A DNA stretch of 64,000 bases from DASTFY01 sp963813375 (lineage in GTDB: Bacteria; Actinomycetota; Acidimicrobiia; Acidimicrobiales; Ilumatobacteraceae), in NCBI GenBank assembly GCA_963813375.1, contig CAWEYT010000005.1:114187-178186 (forward strand). Reading direction: 5' to 3'. The notes under the pieces are model-generated. The model had not been told where the DNA came from. It saw only the letters and a program-made list of their open reading frames with translations, and did no database searches. The first letter of the stretch is position 1. Each line of letters opens with the position of its first letter. Position numbers and translations under genes: made by a program. Below, piece after piece: positions 37,197 to 48,470 of the stretch.

Positions 37197-39170
37197 GTGT
37201 GCGGCATCGCGGGCCTCGTCGACTGGCCCACCAACGAGCTGGCGGGCGCATGCCCGCGCGATGTCGGACCGGCATCGCCCATCGTGGTCCGGACGGCGAC
37301 GGCCTCTACGTCACCGAGGACCGGGTGCGGGCCGCCCTGGTGCACCGGCGCCTGGCCATCATCGACCTGAGCACCGAGGCCAACCAGCCGTTCGTCAAGG
37401 ACGGCATCGTGCTCGTCTACAACGGCGAGCTCTACAACTACCGGCAGCTCCGGCCGAGCTCGAGGCCCACGGGGTCCGCTTCCGCACGGCGTCCGACACC
37501 GAGGTCGTCCTCGAGGCGTGGCGCTTCGGCGGTGAGGCGTGGCTCCGCCGCTTCCGCGGCATGTTCGCGCTCGCCCTGCTCGAGCAGGCCACGGGGCGCG
37601 TGGTGCTGGCCAGGGACCATTTCGGGATCAAGCCGCTGTTCGTGCCTGACGCGGGACAAGGGGCTGGCCTTCGCCAGCGAGCTCAAGGCGCTGCGGACGC
37701 GTGCTGGGCGAGGTCGAGGTGGACCCGACGGCGATCGCCGCGTCGCTGCTCTACTACTGGGTGCCCGAGAGCCACTGCGCCGTGCGCGGTGTCGAGAAGC
37801 TGCCGGCAGGCTGCTGGGCCGAGAAGCTGCCCGGCCGGCCGTTGCAGGTGCACCGGTACTTCGATCCCGTCGAGGAGCTCGGCCACCGGGACCAGGGCAT
37901 CGAGGCCGACGAGCTGGCGCAGATCCTGGAGGATTCCGTCTCGGCCCACCTGATCGCCGACGTGCCCGTCTCCACCTTCCTGTCGGGCGGGCTGGACTCG
38001 AGCCTCGATCACCGCGCTGGCCCGCCGTGAGAACGAGGCCATCGACGCCTACACGATCGGCTTCCGGCCCGAGGACCAGAAGCTCGAGGCGATGCCCGAC
38101 GACCTCGCGCTACGCCCGCATCGTGGCCCGCCAGTTCGGCATCGAGCTGCACGAGATCGAGATCGCGCCCGACGTCGTCGGACATGCTGCCGTCGATGGT
38201 CGACGCCCTCGACGAGCCGATCGGCGACCCGGCGGCCATCAACACCGTCCTGATCTGCGAGCGCCGCGCGCGAGGCCGGCGTCAAGGTCCTGCTGTCGGG
38301 CATGGGCGCCGACGAGCTCTTCGGCGGCTACCGCAAGCACTACGCCTGCCTGCTGGCCGCCCGCTACCGCAAGGCGCCCCGCGCCGTCCGCGCCGCGCTC
38401 GAGGCGCGCGGTCGGACCAGCTGCCGGTCGCCGTCGGGTCGCGCGGCCTGCGCTCCGTGCGCTGGGCCAAGCGCTTCGTCGTCCTTCGCCGCCCTGGCCG
38501 AGGAAGCCCGCCTTCCGGCGCAGCTACACCCAGTACGAGCCGGCCGAGCTGCACGGAGCTGCTCAGACCCCACCTGGCCCCGCACGTCCAGACCCTGGTC
38601 GACGAGCACGCCCGCATCTACGACCGACAACGACCTCGACGATCCCGTCAACCGGATGTGCATGACGGACCTGCAGCTGTTCCTGCCGGGCTGAACCTCA
38701 CCTACACCGACCGTTCGAGCATGGCGGCCTCGACCGAGGTGCGCGTGCCCGTTCGTCGACATCGAGGTGGCTCGCGGCCGCGTTCCGTGCCACGGGCGCC
38801 CAGAAGATCAGCGGCCGCGGCACAGAAGGCAGCCTGAAGCGGGCGGCGCGCCGGCGTCCTGCCCGACCAGATCGTCAACCGGCCCAAGGGCCTGTTCTGC
38901 GTGCCGCTGCGGGCCTGGGTCCGGCACGACCTGGCCGAGATGGTCGACGACGTGCTGCTCGACGGCGTGCTCGTCAGCGACGGCTACATCCGGCGCGAGC
39001 CCCTGCAGCGGCTCATCGCCGACCAGCGAGCGGGCGCGGCGGACCGCTCGAAGGAGATCTGGCACCTCCTCACCCTGGAGGAGTGGATGCGCCAGCTCGG
39101 CCGCGACGCCGTCGGCGCCGTGTCGGACTGCCGTCGACGTGCGACCGCCATCGGACCCGAGGGAACCTGA
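37197..39170 (+). CDS. asparagine synthase-like glutamine amidotransferase (many frameshifts)
   Basis: GTG 37197 is followed at once by the N-terminal nucleophile Cys2 (CGIAGLVDWP). The glutaminase domain has RGPDGDGLYVTEDRVRAALV, RLAIIDLSTEANQPF and YNGELYNYRQLR. The synthetase domain has the PP-loop VSTFLSGGLDSS, LLSGMGADELFGGYRKHYAC and STEVRVPF, and ends at 39170. Length is about 650 residues, as for AsnB. In polysaccharide loci such enzymes amidate uronic acids rather than aspartate, a role that fits the neighbouring dehydrogenase. Confidence 0.8.
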
Positions 39171-39175
39171 CCCCC

Positions 39176-41390
39176 ATGAAGCAGATCGCGCAGAACTACA
39201 AGTCCGGTGAGCTCGCGCTCGCTCGACGTGCCCGCCCCCGCCTGCCGGCCGGGCGGCGTGCTGGTGCGCACCGAGTACTCGCTGATCTCGACGCGGCACC
39301 GAGCTGATGAAGGTCGGCGAGGCCAAGCTCTCGCTGCTGGGCAAGGCGCGGGCCCGGCCGGACCAGGTCCGGAAGCGTGCTCGACACGCTGGCCCAGCAG
39401 GGCCCGGAGGCGACCTTCAAGAAGGTGATGAACCGCCTCGACAGCTACACCCCGCTCGGGCTACTCCCTGTGTGGGGTCGTGATCGAGGTCGGCGCCGGC
39501 GTGACCGAGCTTCGCCGTCGGCGAGCGTCGTGGCGTGCGCCGGCAACGAGTACGCGCTGCACGCCGAGGTCAACTGGGTGCCCGTCAACCTGTGCGTGGC
39601 CGTGCCGGACGAGCGTCGATCCCCGGCACGCGGCCTTCACCACGGTCGGCGCCATCGCCATGCAGGGCGTGCGCCAGGCCGAGCATGGCGCTCGGCGAGG
39701 TCGGCTTGCGTGATCGGGCTGGGCCTCGTCGGCCAGCTCCTCGTGCAGCTGCTGCGCGCCGACGGCGTCCGGGTCGTGGGCATCGACATCGTCGGCGGAG
39801 CGGTGCCGGCTGGCCGAGGAGCAGGGCGCCGTGCTGCGCCGCGGTCCCGAGGGCGCGGACCTCGAGCCGGTCGTCGCCGCCCTGGCCGAGCGACCGGCGG
39901 CCTCGGCGCCGACGCGGTGTTCCTGAGCGCCGGGGGCGACACCAACGGCCCGGTCGAGCTGGCCGCCCGCCTGGCCCGCGACCGCGGCCGGGTCGTCGAC
40001 ATCGGCAAGTGCTCGCTCGACCTGCCGTGGAACGCGTACTACGAGAAGGAGCTCGACGTCCGGTTCTCCCGCTCGTACGGGCCCGGCCGCTACGACCCGA
40101 TCTACGAGGAGCGAGGGCGTCGACTACCCGGTCGGCTACGTGCGCTGGACCGAGCGGCGCAACCTGGCGTGCTTCCTCGACCTGCTCGCGCAGGGCCAGA
40201 TCGAGCTCGACCCGCTGATCTCCGCCGTCACACCGTTCGACGACCGCGGCGCAGGTCTACGAGCAGCTCGACACGGGCGAGCTCCGGGGCATCGGCTTCC
40301 TCTTCGAGTACCCGACCGAGGTCGGCCATGACCCGCACGGTCGTCCGGCCCCGGCCGGTGCCATCGGCGGCCGGCACCACGTCGACACCGTCCACGCCGG
40401 CCACGCCGCGCGGTGCGGATCGGCTTCATCGGCGCGGGCAACTACGCCTCGACCATGCTCCTGCCGCACCTCGCAGGACCGCGAGGACGTCGCGCTCGGC
40501 CCACGTGGCCACGGCCAGCTCGCTGTCGTGCAGTCGACGCGCAGCGCAAGTTCGGCTTCGAGACCGCCGGCGACGGACTGCCGAGGACGCTGCTCGCCGA
40601 CGAGTCGACATCGACGCCGTGTTCGTCGTCACCCGGCACCACTCCCACGCCGACCATCGTCTGCGAGGCCCTGCGGGCCGGCAAGGCCGTCTTCGTGGAG
40701 AAGCCGCTCGCCACTCACGCAGGAGCAGCTCGAGGCGGTGATGGCCACCGTCGCGCGAGACGGCAACGGCCGGCTGCATGGTCGGCTTCAACCGCCGCTT
40801 CGCGCCGCTGCTCGCCGACGCTGCAGCAGCGGTTCGGCCGGCGGGCGGCCCGCGGTCAGCGCCCGGTACCTCGTCAACGCCGGCACGGCTCGACCCGTCG
40901 AGCTGGTACGCCGATGCCGGCGCCGAGGGCACGCGCTTCTGCGGTGAGGGTGGCCACTTCATCGACACGCTGGCCTGGTGGTTCGACGCCCTGCCGGTCT
41001 CGGTGAAGCCACGAGCTGCGGCGGCGCGGACGACCTGCAGATCACGATCGGCTTCGACGACGGCTCGGTCGGTACGGTGAGCTACGTGACGATGGCCAAC
41101 AAGCGGTTTCCCAAGGAGACGGTGGACCTTCTCGGCGGGGGCAAGGCGGCCCGGCTCGACAACTTCCGCTCGGCCTCGCTGTGGGCCGGCCGGCGCAAGC
41201 GGCGCTGGCGGGCGGGCCTGTCGGTCGACAAGGGCCAGAGGGCCGAGCTCGACGCCTTCGTCGGGGCGGTGCGGACCGGTGGCGCGATGCCCATCGCGCT
41301 CGACGCCCTGGTCGCCGTCACCGACGCCACCCTGGCCGTGGGTGAGAGCCTCACCCGGGGCGACACGGTCAAGCTCGGCCCCGTCTGTCG
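39176..41390 (+). CDS. bi-domain oxidoreductase: zinc-type alcohol dehydrogenase plus Gfo/Idh/MocA (many frameshifts)
   Basis: The first half (ATG 39176; QIAQNYKSGELAL) is a medium-chain dehydrogenase without clear catalytic zinc ligands. It has CAGNEYALHAEVNWVPVNLC, a Rossmann region VIGLGLVGQLLVQLLRADG and LGADAVFLSAGGDTNGP. The second half begins VRIGFIGAGNYASTMLLPHL and shows EKPLA and GEGGHFIDTLAWWFDALP of the Gfo/Idh/MocA family. This two-domain fusion is known beside heparinase-like genes in exopolysaccharide loci. About twelve frame changes occur. No stop is visible before the next protein. Confidence 0.75.
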
Positions 41391-43389
41391 TAAGGCGGGC
41401 TGGTACGCCCGCCGGCTGATGGCGATGTCGCCGGCCGAGGTGGCTCACCGCGTCCGGCATCAGGCCGTCAAGAAGGCATGGCGTCGGTCGTGGACGCCGG
41501 ACGGGCCCGCGGTGCCCGCGGTCGTCGCCGGTGCGGTGTTCCGGCGGCCAGGTCCCGCCGTTCGACGAGCGGGCGCGTGGACCCGGCGGCAGCGAAGAGC
41601 CTCGTCGCCGCAGGCCGACGGGATCCTCGCTGGTTCGATTCGAGGTCCTCGGCGTGGTGCGCGACGACCTCGTCGACGCCGGACTGGTTCCGGGATCCGA
41701 TCACCGGCCGGCGCGCCCCGGACCGGAGCTACGCCTTCCGCATCCCCACCGCGACGAGGACCAGGTCGGGAACATCAAGCAGATCTGGGAGCTGTCGCGC
41801 CACCACCACCTGACCATCCTGGCTGCCGCCTACTGCGTGACCGGCGAGGAGATCTACGCCCGAGCGGGTGGACGGCGCAGCTCCGGTCGACTGGTGGGCC
41901 GTCAACCCGTTCCTGACCGGGGTGCACTGGACCAGCGGGATCGAGCTCGGCATCCGGCTGATCTCTGGACCTGGGTGCGCCGCCTGCTCGACGAGTGGCC
42001 GCCGGTGCGGCGACCTGTTCGAGCGCAACCCGCTGTTCCACACGCAGCTCGACGCGCACCACCGGTACCTGGCGGCCTTCCTCAGCCGCGGCTCGTCGGC
42101 CAACAACCACGTGATCGCCGAGGCGGCGGGCCAGCTCGTGGCCGCCATGGCGTTCCCGTGGTTGCCCGCAGAGCGGGCGCTGGCGCCGCTGACGCCGCGG
42201 CCTGCTGGAGCGACGAGCTCGGCCGCGCAACACGTTCCCGTCCGGGCTCAACCGCGAGCTGGCCAGCGACTACCACCGCTTCGTCCCCGAGCTGGGCCTC
42301 GTCGCGGCGGCCGAGCTGGTGTACGCAGGTCGGGCCGTCCCGGGCGGTCTCGGCGACCCGATCGTGCGCATGACTGACGCGCTGGCCGCGCATCGTCGAC
42401 GTCCGGTACCAGCCGCCCCGCCAGGGCGACGGTGACGACGGCGTCGGGCTGGTTGCTCGATGGGCCGGACAGCAACCGGTGGGCGTCGCTGCTGACCACG
42501 GGGGCCGAAGCGGTCGGGGCGTCGCCGTGGTGGCCGTCGCTGCCGGGTGCCGACGTCCGAGCCCAGCTCCTCGGTGCAGCCCTGCGGGGCCACGTCCAGC
42601 GCGCAGCGTCCCCGCCCGGCGGAGCGGCCGAGCGTGTCGGCGACGCCGGCACTGGTGATCGTGCGGGGCGGACACGCCGAGGGGCAGGAGATCTGGTGCC
42701 GCGGCGACGCCGGCCGCCACGGCTTCCTGTCGATCGCCGCTCACGCCCACGCTGACGCGCTGGCGATCGAGCTCCGGGTCGACGGCGTCGGAAGTCGTGG
42801 CCGATCCCGGGACGTACTGCTACCACGGCGAGCCGGCGTGGCGGGCGGACTTCCGCGGCATCGGCCGGGCACGCCACCCTGGAGGTCGACGGTCGTGACC
42901 AGTCCGAGTCGGGTGGGCCGTTCCTCTGCGGACGTGCCGCCACGCTGTCCACCTGGCTGCTCGAGACCGTCGGGCTCGACGCAGCGCCGGTGGCGCGTTG
43001 GGCTGCGGAGCACGACGGTTATTCCCGCCGGGACGAACCGATGCGCCACCGTCGCCAGGTCGAGCTCGACCGCGAGGCCTCGCGGTTGACCGTGATCGAC
43101 GAGTTGGTCGACGGCTCGGCGCACCCGGTGCGCCTCAGCTTCCCGCTCGGCCCGGAGGTCACCTGCCGGCTCAACGGAAACACCGCCGACCTGCAGTGGA
43201 CCGGGAGCGACCGGGGCGCGACCTTCGTGCTGGATCCGGCGCTCGACTGGGTCGTCGTGCTCGGTCAGGAGGATCCGCCCGGGGGCTGGTACTCGCCCGG
43301 GTTCGGGCAAGGTGCCGGCGCCGCTGCTGGCGGGCACCGGGGTGCTGGCGCCGGGTCAGGCGCTGCGCTGCGAGATCGCGTTCGGATAG
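41391..43389 (+). CDS. heparinase II/III family protein (many frameshifts)
   Basis: The N-terminal helix region GWYARRLMAMSPAEVAHRVR is typical of this family. Then come NIKQIWELSRHHHLTILAAA, SANNHVIAEAAGQLVAAMAF and HAHADALAIELRVDG, the last being the metal/active-site region of the C-terminal sheet domain. A beta-sandwich ends VLAPGQALRCEIAFG at TAG 43389. No start codon is visible at its N-terminus: the frame runs in uninterrupted from the oxidoreductase. The family cleaves or modifies uronic-acid polysaccharides; here it may edit the nascent glycan. Confidence 0.75.
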
Positions 43390-44274
43390 CGACCCGGTCG
43401 TGCTCGGCGAGCGGACGGGGCGTGAGGTGTACCCACAGGTGCGAGCCCATCAGTGACCCACCCGGCAGGTTGTGGACCGGGAGCGGAGGAGCGTGCATGA
43501 AGCGCTTGAAGCTGCGCTCGATCCTGAACGAGGGGAAGTCCCGCTGGACGTCGGCCAGGTCGTAGACCCGGGCGAAGGGGCTCTCCGGGCCATCGGTGCT
43601 GTGGTGGGTGAACTGCTCGAGCCGCAGGTACTCCCGCAGCCCGGCTTCGCGGGCCTGGCGGATGTGCTGCCCCAGCATGCCCTTCGGACGGACGAGGCCG
43701 AGGCGGGCGAACGGGTAGACGGCGAGGAGGGCGAGACGGCGGACGACCGCGATGGACAGCAGGTAGTTCAGCGAACGGCGGGCGTACAGCATCACGACGA
43801 GCTTCCCGCCCGGCTTCAGCACGCGGTGGATCTCCGCCTGGGCGCCGAGGATGTCGGGGATGTGGTGGAGCACACCGTGGCTGAACACAACGTCGAACGT
43901 GTCGTCCGGGCCAGGGGATCTCCAACGCGCTTCCCTCGCGCACGTCCTCGGGGGGGAGGTGGCGCACCTCGAGCCGGCGCCGCACCCGGCGGACAGACTC
44001 GCCGGTCAGATCGAGGCCCAGACTAACGGGCGCCGCGGCGGATGAGCTGCTCAGCCTCGGCGCCCTGACCCAGGCCGATCTCGAGCACGCGGCGGCCGTT
44101 GACGTCGATGTCGTCGAGACATGCGGGGATGTGGTCCTCCAGCTCACAGCGCCACTGGTCGTAGGCGTCAAAGAAGGTCTCGTGGTCCCCACCGAACCGG
44201 TCGTCCAGGCCGCCGACGAGCGTGTCGCCGCAGGGGTGCGCGGCCCAAAAATGCTCGATCTCCGCTTCGTTCAT
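43390..44274 (-). CDS. SAM-dependent methyltransferase, class I (frameshifted)
   Basis: ATG 44274 has GGGAGAG six bases upstream. The protein starts MNEAEIEHFWAAHPCGDTLV, has motif I in RRVLEIGLGQGAEAEQL, later SVRRVRRRLEVRHLPPEDV, then FSHGVLHHIPDILGAQAEIH and VLKPGGKLVVMLYARRSLNY. This is a Methyltransf_11-type enzyme, probably methylating a sugar or lipid carrier in this locus. At least two frame changes fall between 43890 and 44040. The open frame continues to 43265 inside the convergent heparinase gene, so the true stop is uncertain. Confidence 0.75.
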
Positions 44275-44406
44275 CTGTCTCTCCCAACTTCTGGATGGGA
44301 TCTTCCCGCCAAACCCACCTCTGTCCCATTTCACCCCTCTACCTGCGCCTTTGCCACCGGAACAGGCGACGAATTTGGGCGGCCGGCTGCCGGCCGACTC
44401 GCGAGA

Positions 44407-44868
44407 TCAGAGCAAGGCGGCTGCGAAGACCACGTTCGAAGGCTCCACGTCGTCGTGGCACACGAGCGTCCCGCCCGCAGGGTCAGCCAGGCTGTCGTCC
44501 CAGGTGAGACCTCGAGGTCGAACCCGCGGGCGGCGTCGTGCAACCCGCGAGGAGCCTGGCGATGGATGCCAGCGCGATGTCGGACTGGCTCCAGTCCGGG
44601 TAGGGAACCAGGGGACGTCGCCGTCGATGAACACGAGGTGCTCGCGTCCGTCCTCGTGCGATTACCAACAGGCAGCGAGGCACCCTCGAAGCCGGCGTGT
44701 GCTCACCGCCCGCAGGAAGGCATGAATCGAAGGCGTGTGCGGACTCGAGGGGCGAAGCACATGCGGACCGACGCGGACGACCTGGCCCGCGTCTGCGATC
44801 CCGCCATCGAGCTGCTGCTCAGCCACGCCCCAGAGCGCGGCGAATCGGTCACGGCTCGGAGCCGCCAT
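44407..44868 (-). pseudogene. truncated aminoglycoside phosphotransferase-family gene
   Basis: Fragments in several minus-strand frames give APH-fold pieces in order: VVRVGPHVLRPSSPHTPSIH, EHLVFIDGDVPWF, SDIALASIARLLAGLHDAAR and the Brenner-type motif LVCHDDVEPSNVVF. The magnesium-binding DFD motif and the whole C-terminal third are missing: the sequence after NVVF is unrelated and less GC-rich. ATG 44868 overlaps the end of the lipoprotein gene by 20 bases. This looks like a genuine 3' deletion plus indels. Confidence 0.6.
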
Positions 44869-45331
44869 GGCACTCCGATTCAACCTCCAGCGTCAGCGGT
44901 GACGAGGTGATTGTCACCGTCACGCGCAGGTCCGGGGCGGAACCCTTGGTCACGAGCAGCTGACGGCCCTTCTGGGTCATGGTCATCGACGCGGTGTCCC
45001 ACCTGGATTTGACGTCGAGCTCGAGCTTGTACTCGTTGCCGAGGTCGCCACTACCGGTCAGGTGCGCCTTGATGCGCTGGTCGACCCTCGCATCCTTGAC
45101 CTTCGTGTCCTCGCGCAGCTCGCCGGTCAGGTGGACCGTCTCGCCGTTGCACGTGTTGACTTGGACGGCGGCGACCGACCGGCGCTCCTTCACGGCCGGA
45201 GGCGGAGCCCCTGGGGTTGGCAACCCGAGCGGTGAGGGCGGCGGGGGAGGGGCGAGCGGCGGGGTGCAGCCCACCAGGCACGCGAACGCCACAGCGGAGA
45301 TCGCGGATACGCCGACCGTCGCTCGTCCCAT
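44849..45331 (-). CDS. small proline-rich lipoprotein of unknown function
   Basis: The 160-residue protein has a lipoprotein signal (VAFACLVGC, Cys22), a proline-rich linker and a beta-rich domain. That domain contains VQVNTCNGETVHLTGELRED, LDVKSRWDTASMTMTQKG and a second cysteine near the C-terminus (ESEC) that could pair with the first. I do not recognise a named family. The gene is intact, unusual for this part of the window. It may be an outer-surface protein unrelated to the flanking glycan genes. Confidence 0.65.
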   Translation of the reverse strand: MGRATVGVSAISAVAFACLVGCTPPLAPPPPPSPLGLPTPGAPPPAVKERRSVAAVQVNTCNGETVHLTGELREDTKVKDARVDQRIKAHLTGSGDLGNEYKLELDVKSRWDTASMTMTQKGRQLLVTKGSAPDLRVTVTITSSPLTLEVESECHGGSEP

Positions 45332-45511
45332 GAGTGCCTCCCGCGAAGACGACTGGAGCGTACGGTCCGGTGGCCTCGCCGTCGACCGACCCGGCGCTAC
45401 GGCGAGGCGGAACCTCGTTCTTGAGCAGGGCCCGCAGCGTGCCCGCCCAGCTCCGGCCAGCGCACGTGGCCATCGCACCACGCTGCGTGTTCGGCCGCGG
45501 CCCGAGCGCGA

Positions 45512-46504
45512 TCAGGCTGCTGGCTGGCCCGCCGGGCTGGCCGTGAGGCTCGACTTGGCCTTGAGCCCCGGCCGCTTGGCGATGGCCGCGGCGTGCTCGC
45601 GCATCGGGAACCACCTGGAAGCCGTCGCGCAGGCGCTCGAGGCAGCCCCGCAGCACCTCGCGCTTGGCGGCACCGGTCATGCCCATGCCCGGGAAGAAGC
45701 CCAGCGCGTCGACGTCGTCGGCGCCGAGCAGGTCGAGCGGGTGCAGCAGGATGCTCGGCTCCACGCCGGCCAGGCGGCAGGCGCGCAGGCCGGTGGCGAA
45801 GTAGCGCTCGGCCAGCGCCGGCGAGAACCCGGCCAGGTACAGCACGTAGCTGACGTGGAACGGCACCCGGGCGCCCGGCATGACGCTCACGGGGATCTCC
45901 AGCATCCGCGACGATGCCGACCTGCCACCAGTACGGCTTGAGCGGGCGCAGCCCCTCCTTCCAGCTCCCGAACAGGTAGCGGCGCTCCGCTCGCTGGGCG
46001 GCGTCGAGCTTGGCCGAGCGGAAGTAGTACTTGCGGGCCAGCGGGCCGATCAGCGTGGGAAGCGTCGAGCAGTCGTACTCGTAGCCCCGGTCGACCAGCA
46101 GCTGGAGCACGGTCGGCGACAGGCTGTAGCCCGGACCCCGGAAGCCGACGGTGCGCTGGCCGGTGGCGGCCTCGATGGCCTGCTCGGCCCGGTCGAACTC
46201 CTCGCGCCAGCTCCTGCTCGGAGTAGCGGTGCAGCCAGGGCTGGTGGCGGAACGAGTGGTTGCCGATCTCGTGACCCGCCTCGGCGATCGACTTGAGGGC
46301 CGGCCCGTTGGCCTCGATGGCGGCGTCCTGACCGACGACGAAGACCGTGATGCGCAGGCCGAGCTGCTCGAGCTCCTCGAGCATGAGCGGCACGACCACG
46401 TCGAGGTAGCTGTCGTAGCGGTCCCAGCCCTCGTCGCCGTGGGTCATCTGGTACGACCAGAGGTTGTCGAGGTCGAGCGACAGCGAGGCCAGCGGCTTGT
46501 TCAT
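45512..46504 (-). CDS. polysaccharide deacetylase family protein (frameshifts)
   Basis: The NodB-type fold begins LASLSLDLDNLWSYQMTHG, with the metal-binding aspartate pair and the histidines in GHEIGNHSFRHQPWLHRYS. After a frame change it continues GFRGPGYSLSPTVLQLLVDR, YYFRSAKLDAAQRAERRYLF and LLHPLDLLGADDVDALGFF, ending at 45512. It removes N- or O-acetyl groups from sugars of the glycan or its precursor. ATG 46504 overlaps the stop of the next gene. Frame changes fall near 45905 and 46210. Confidence 0.8.
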
Positions 46505-47811
46505 CGGAGCTTCTCCACGAGCGAGAGCGTGTCGTTGACGTTGAGGGTGGCGAAGGGGAGGTTGGCCGAGCCGATGAGCTGGAGGCCGGGGATCGACGTG
46601 GTCGTCGGCGGCATCGACGCCGAGTAGCCGAGCGTCGGCACGGCGAACACCCGCCGCACCCGCGACACCCGGAAGGCGGCCACGTCCTCGGCGCGGACCT
46701 GGGGGTGCAGCGCCTGCAGGTAGGGCAGGAACTCGGCCTGCACGGCCGTCGTCGTCGGCGTCGAAGAGCGGGATCGTCCGGCGGCGCGTACTTCGGCAGG
46801 TAGACGAGCGTCCATCCGCCGACCTCGGCCGGATCGACGAACGACGTCATCTCGACCACCGCCGTGAACGGCGTGGCCGGATCGGTGAGGTAGGTCAGGT
46901 AGTACGGCGACAGCTTCTCGGGGCAGCAGCAGCGACGCGCAGACGACGCCCATGTAGCGGACGGCCCGCAGCCGCTCCTGCTCGGCGTCCGTGAGCTCGG
47001 GGCAGAGGTCGGCGGCGAGCGTGGACGCCGTGGTCACCACGACGTTGTCGAACGTGGCCGCGCCGTCGTCCATCAGCAGCTCGAGGCCACCGCCCTCGGC
47101 CGCGGGACCTGCGCGCACCTGGCGCACGGCCACGCCGGCGTTGATCTTGACCCCGGCGGCGGTCAGGTGCCGCTCGAAGCACGTCGAAGATGCGGGCGTA
47201 GCCGCCGCCCTGGACGTAGCCGAACTGCTCGACCTTGAGGCCGCTGCGCCGCGCCGCGTAGAGCCGCTGGATCGTGGCCCAGATGAACGCGGCCGACGCG
47301 TGAGCGCCACTCGTCGCCCAGCTTGGCCCGCAGCAGCGGGAGCCAGAAGCGCTCGAACGTCCGTCGGCCGGACCACTTCGTGAGCCACTCCTGGACCGGG
47401 ATCTGCTCCATGCGTCTCGCCGTCGGGCTGCCGGGCGCCGGCGAGGATCGTGGCGCCCAGCCGGCCCTTGTCGACGAGGTTGAGCGTCGGGGAGGCGGAG
47501 GAAGTCGACGGCGTTGGAGAACGGGCGCAGGCCCACCTCCGGGCCGGCGTAGAAGCCGCTCTGGGTCTGCACCCAGCGCAGCTCGTCCTCGAGCCCGATG
47601 GCCCGGAGCATGGCCCGCGGTGTTGGCGTCGGAGGCCAGCGTCACGTGGTAGTGCCGGTCCCAGGTGACGTCGCCGAGCTGCCACGCGCTGGCCAGGCCG
47701 CCGAGGTTGGGGGAGGCCTCGAAGACGGTGACGTTGTCGCCGCGGGCCTGTCAGCCGATGGGCGATGGCCAGGCCGAGCACGCCGGCGCCGATGACAGCT
47801 GAGTCGGCCAT
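46501..47811 (-). CDS. FAD-dependent UGM/protoporphyrinogen-oxidase-like oxidoreductase (frameshifted)
   Basis: The start MADSAVIGAGVLGLAIAHRL contains the GxGxxG dinucleotide loop. Later segments in alternate frames are LRWVQTQSGFYAGPEVGLRP, SGLKVEQFGYVQGGGYARIF, VKINAGVAVRQVRAG and GLQLIGSANLPFATLNVNDT. The pattern fits NAD(P)/FAD proteins annotated as protoporphyrinogen oxidase-like or UDP-galactopyranose mutase-like in glycan loci. At least five frame changes occur. Both ends overlap neighbouring genes by ATGA. The exact reaction is not decided. Confidence 0.65.
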   Translation of the reverse strand: MADSAVIGAGVLGLAIAHRLTGPRRQRHRLRGLPQPRRPGQRVAARRRHLGPALPRDAGLRRQHRGPCSGPSGSRTSCAGCRPRAASTPARRWACARSPTPSTSSASPTLNLVDKGRLGATILAGARQPDGETHGADPGPGVAHEVVRPTDVRALLAPAAAGQAGRRVALTRRPRSSGPRSSGSTRRGAAASRSSSSATSRAAATPASSTCFERHLTAAGVKINAGVAVRQVRAGPAAEGGGLELLMDDGAATFDNVVVTTASTLAADLCPELTDAEQERLRAVRYMGVVCASLLLPREAVAVLPDLPHRSGHAVHGGGRDDVVRRSGRGRRMDARLPAEVRAAGRSRSSTPTTTAVQAEFLPYLQALHPQVRAEDVAAFRVSRVRRVFAVPTLGYSASMPPTTTSIPGLQLIGSANLPFATLNVNDTLSLVEKLR

Positions 47812-48470
47812 CAGCCCGGCGGGTCCAGCTCGGTGACGACCTGGTCGGCGATGCGGTAGCGCAGGCCGGTGCGGGGGCAGGCCGACGCTGTCCAGGTCGG
47901 GGAGGACGGCCGTCCGACGGCGCGAGCGATCGGGTGCCCGTCACGCCCGACGGCCGCGATCGTCCGGGCCGGGTAGCCGGCCACGAGGTGGAAGTCCGGG
48001 ACGGACTTGGTGACGACGGCGCCCATGCCGACCATCGAGAAGCGGCCGAGCTCGAGGCCGGGGCCGATGAGCGGCCCGGGCGCCGACGGTCGTGCCGGCC
48101 CGCACCACGGTGGCGAGCGTGTCGTCGTCCGGGTCGGACGGTCGCAGCTCGGTGAGGTCCGGCGTCGTGGCCCGCGGGTAGCGGTCGTTGGTGAAGGTCG
48201 TGCCCGCCGAGAGCATGACGCCGTCCTCGATCGTGACCGCGGTGCAGACGTACACGAAGGCGTTGATCTTCACCCGGTCGCCGATGGTGACGCCGTAGGC
48301 GACGTAGGACTTCTCGCCGACGATGCAGTCGCGGCCGATCGTGGTGCCGGGACCGCGGACGTGGACGTCGTCCCAGACGGAGGTGCCCTCGCCGATCTCC
48401 ACGCCCGCCTCGACCAGCGCGGTGGGGTGGATGCGGGCCGGGGTGCCCGTGCTCAACGTCCCGCGCTCAC
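47811..48470 (-). CDS. left-handed beta-helix acetyltransferase (WbpD-like; frameshifted)
   Basis: Hexapeptide repeats are clear: ARIHPTALVEAGVEIGEGTS, VRGPGTTIGRDCIVGEKSYV, DRVKINAFVYVCTAVTIEDG and VMLSAGTTFTNDRYPRA. The last stretch is typical of WbpD/WlbB-type UDP-sugar N-acetyltransferases, which acetylate the 3-amino group of a UDP-diamino-uronic acid. GTG 48470 overlaps the oxidoreductase stop but needs a one-base change to reach the main frame; TTG 48456 is the in-frame alternative. It ends MVGMGAVVTKSVPDFHLVAG and a short tail. Confidence 0.75.
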
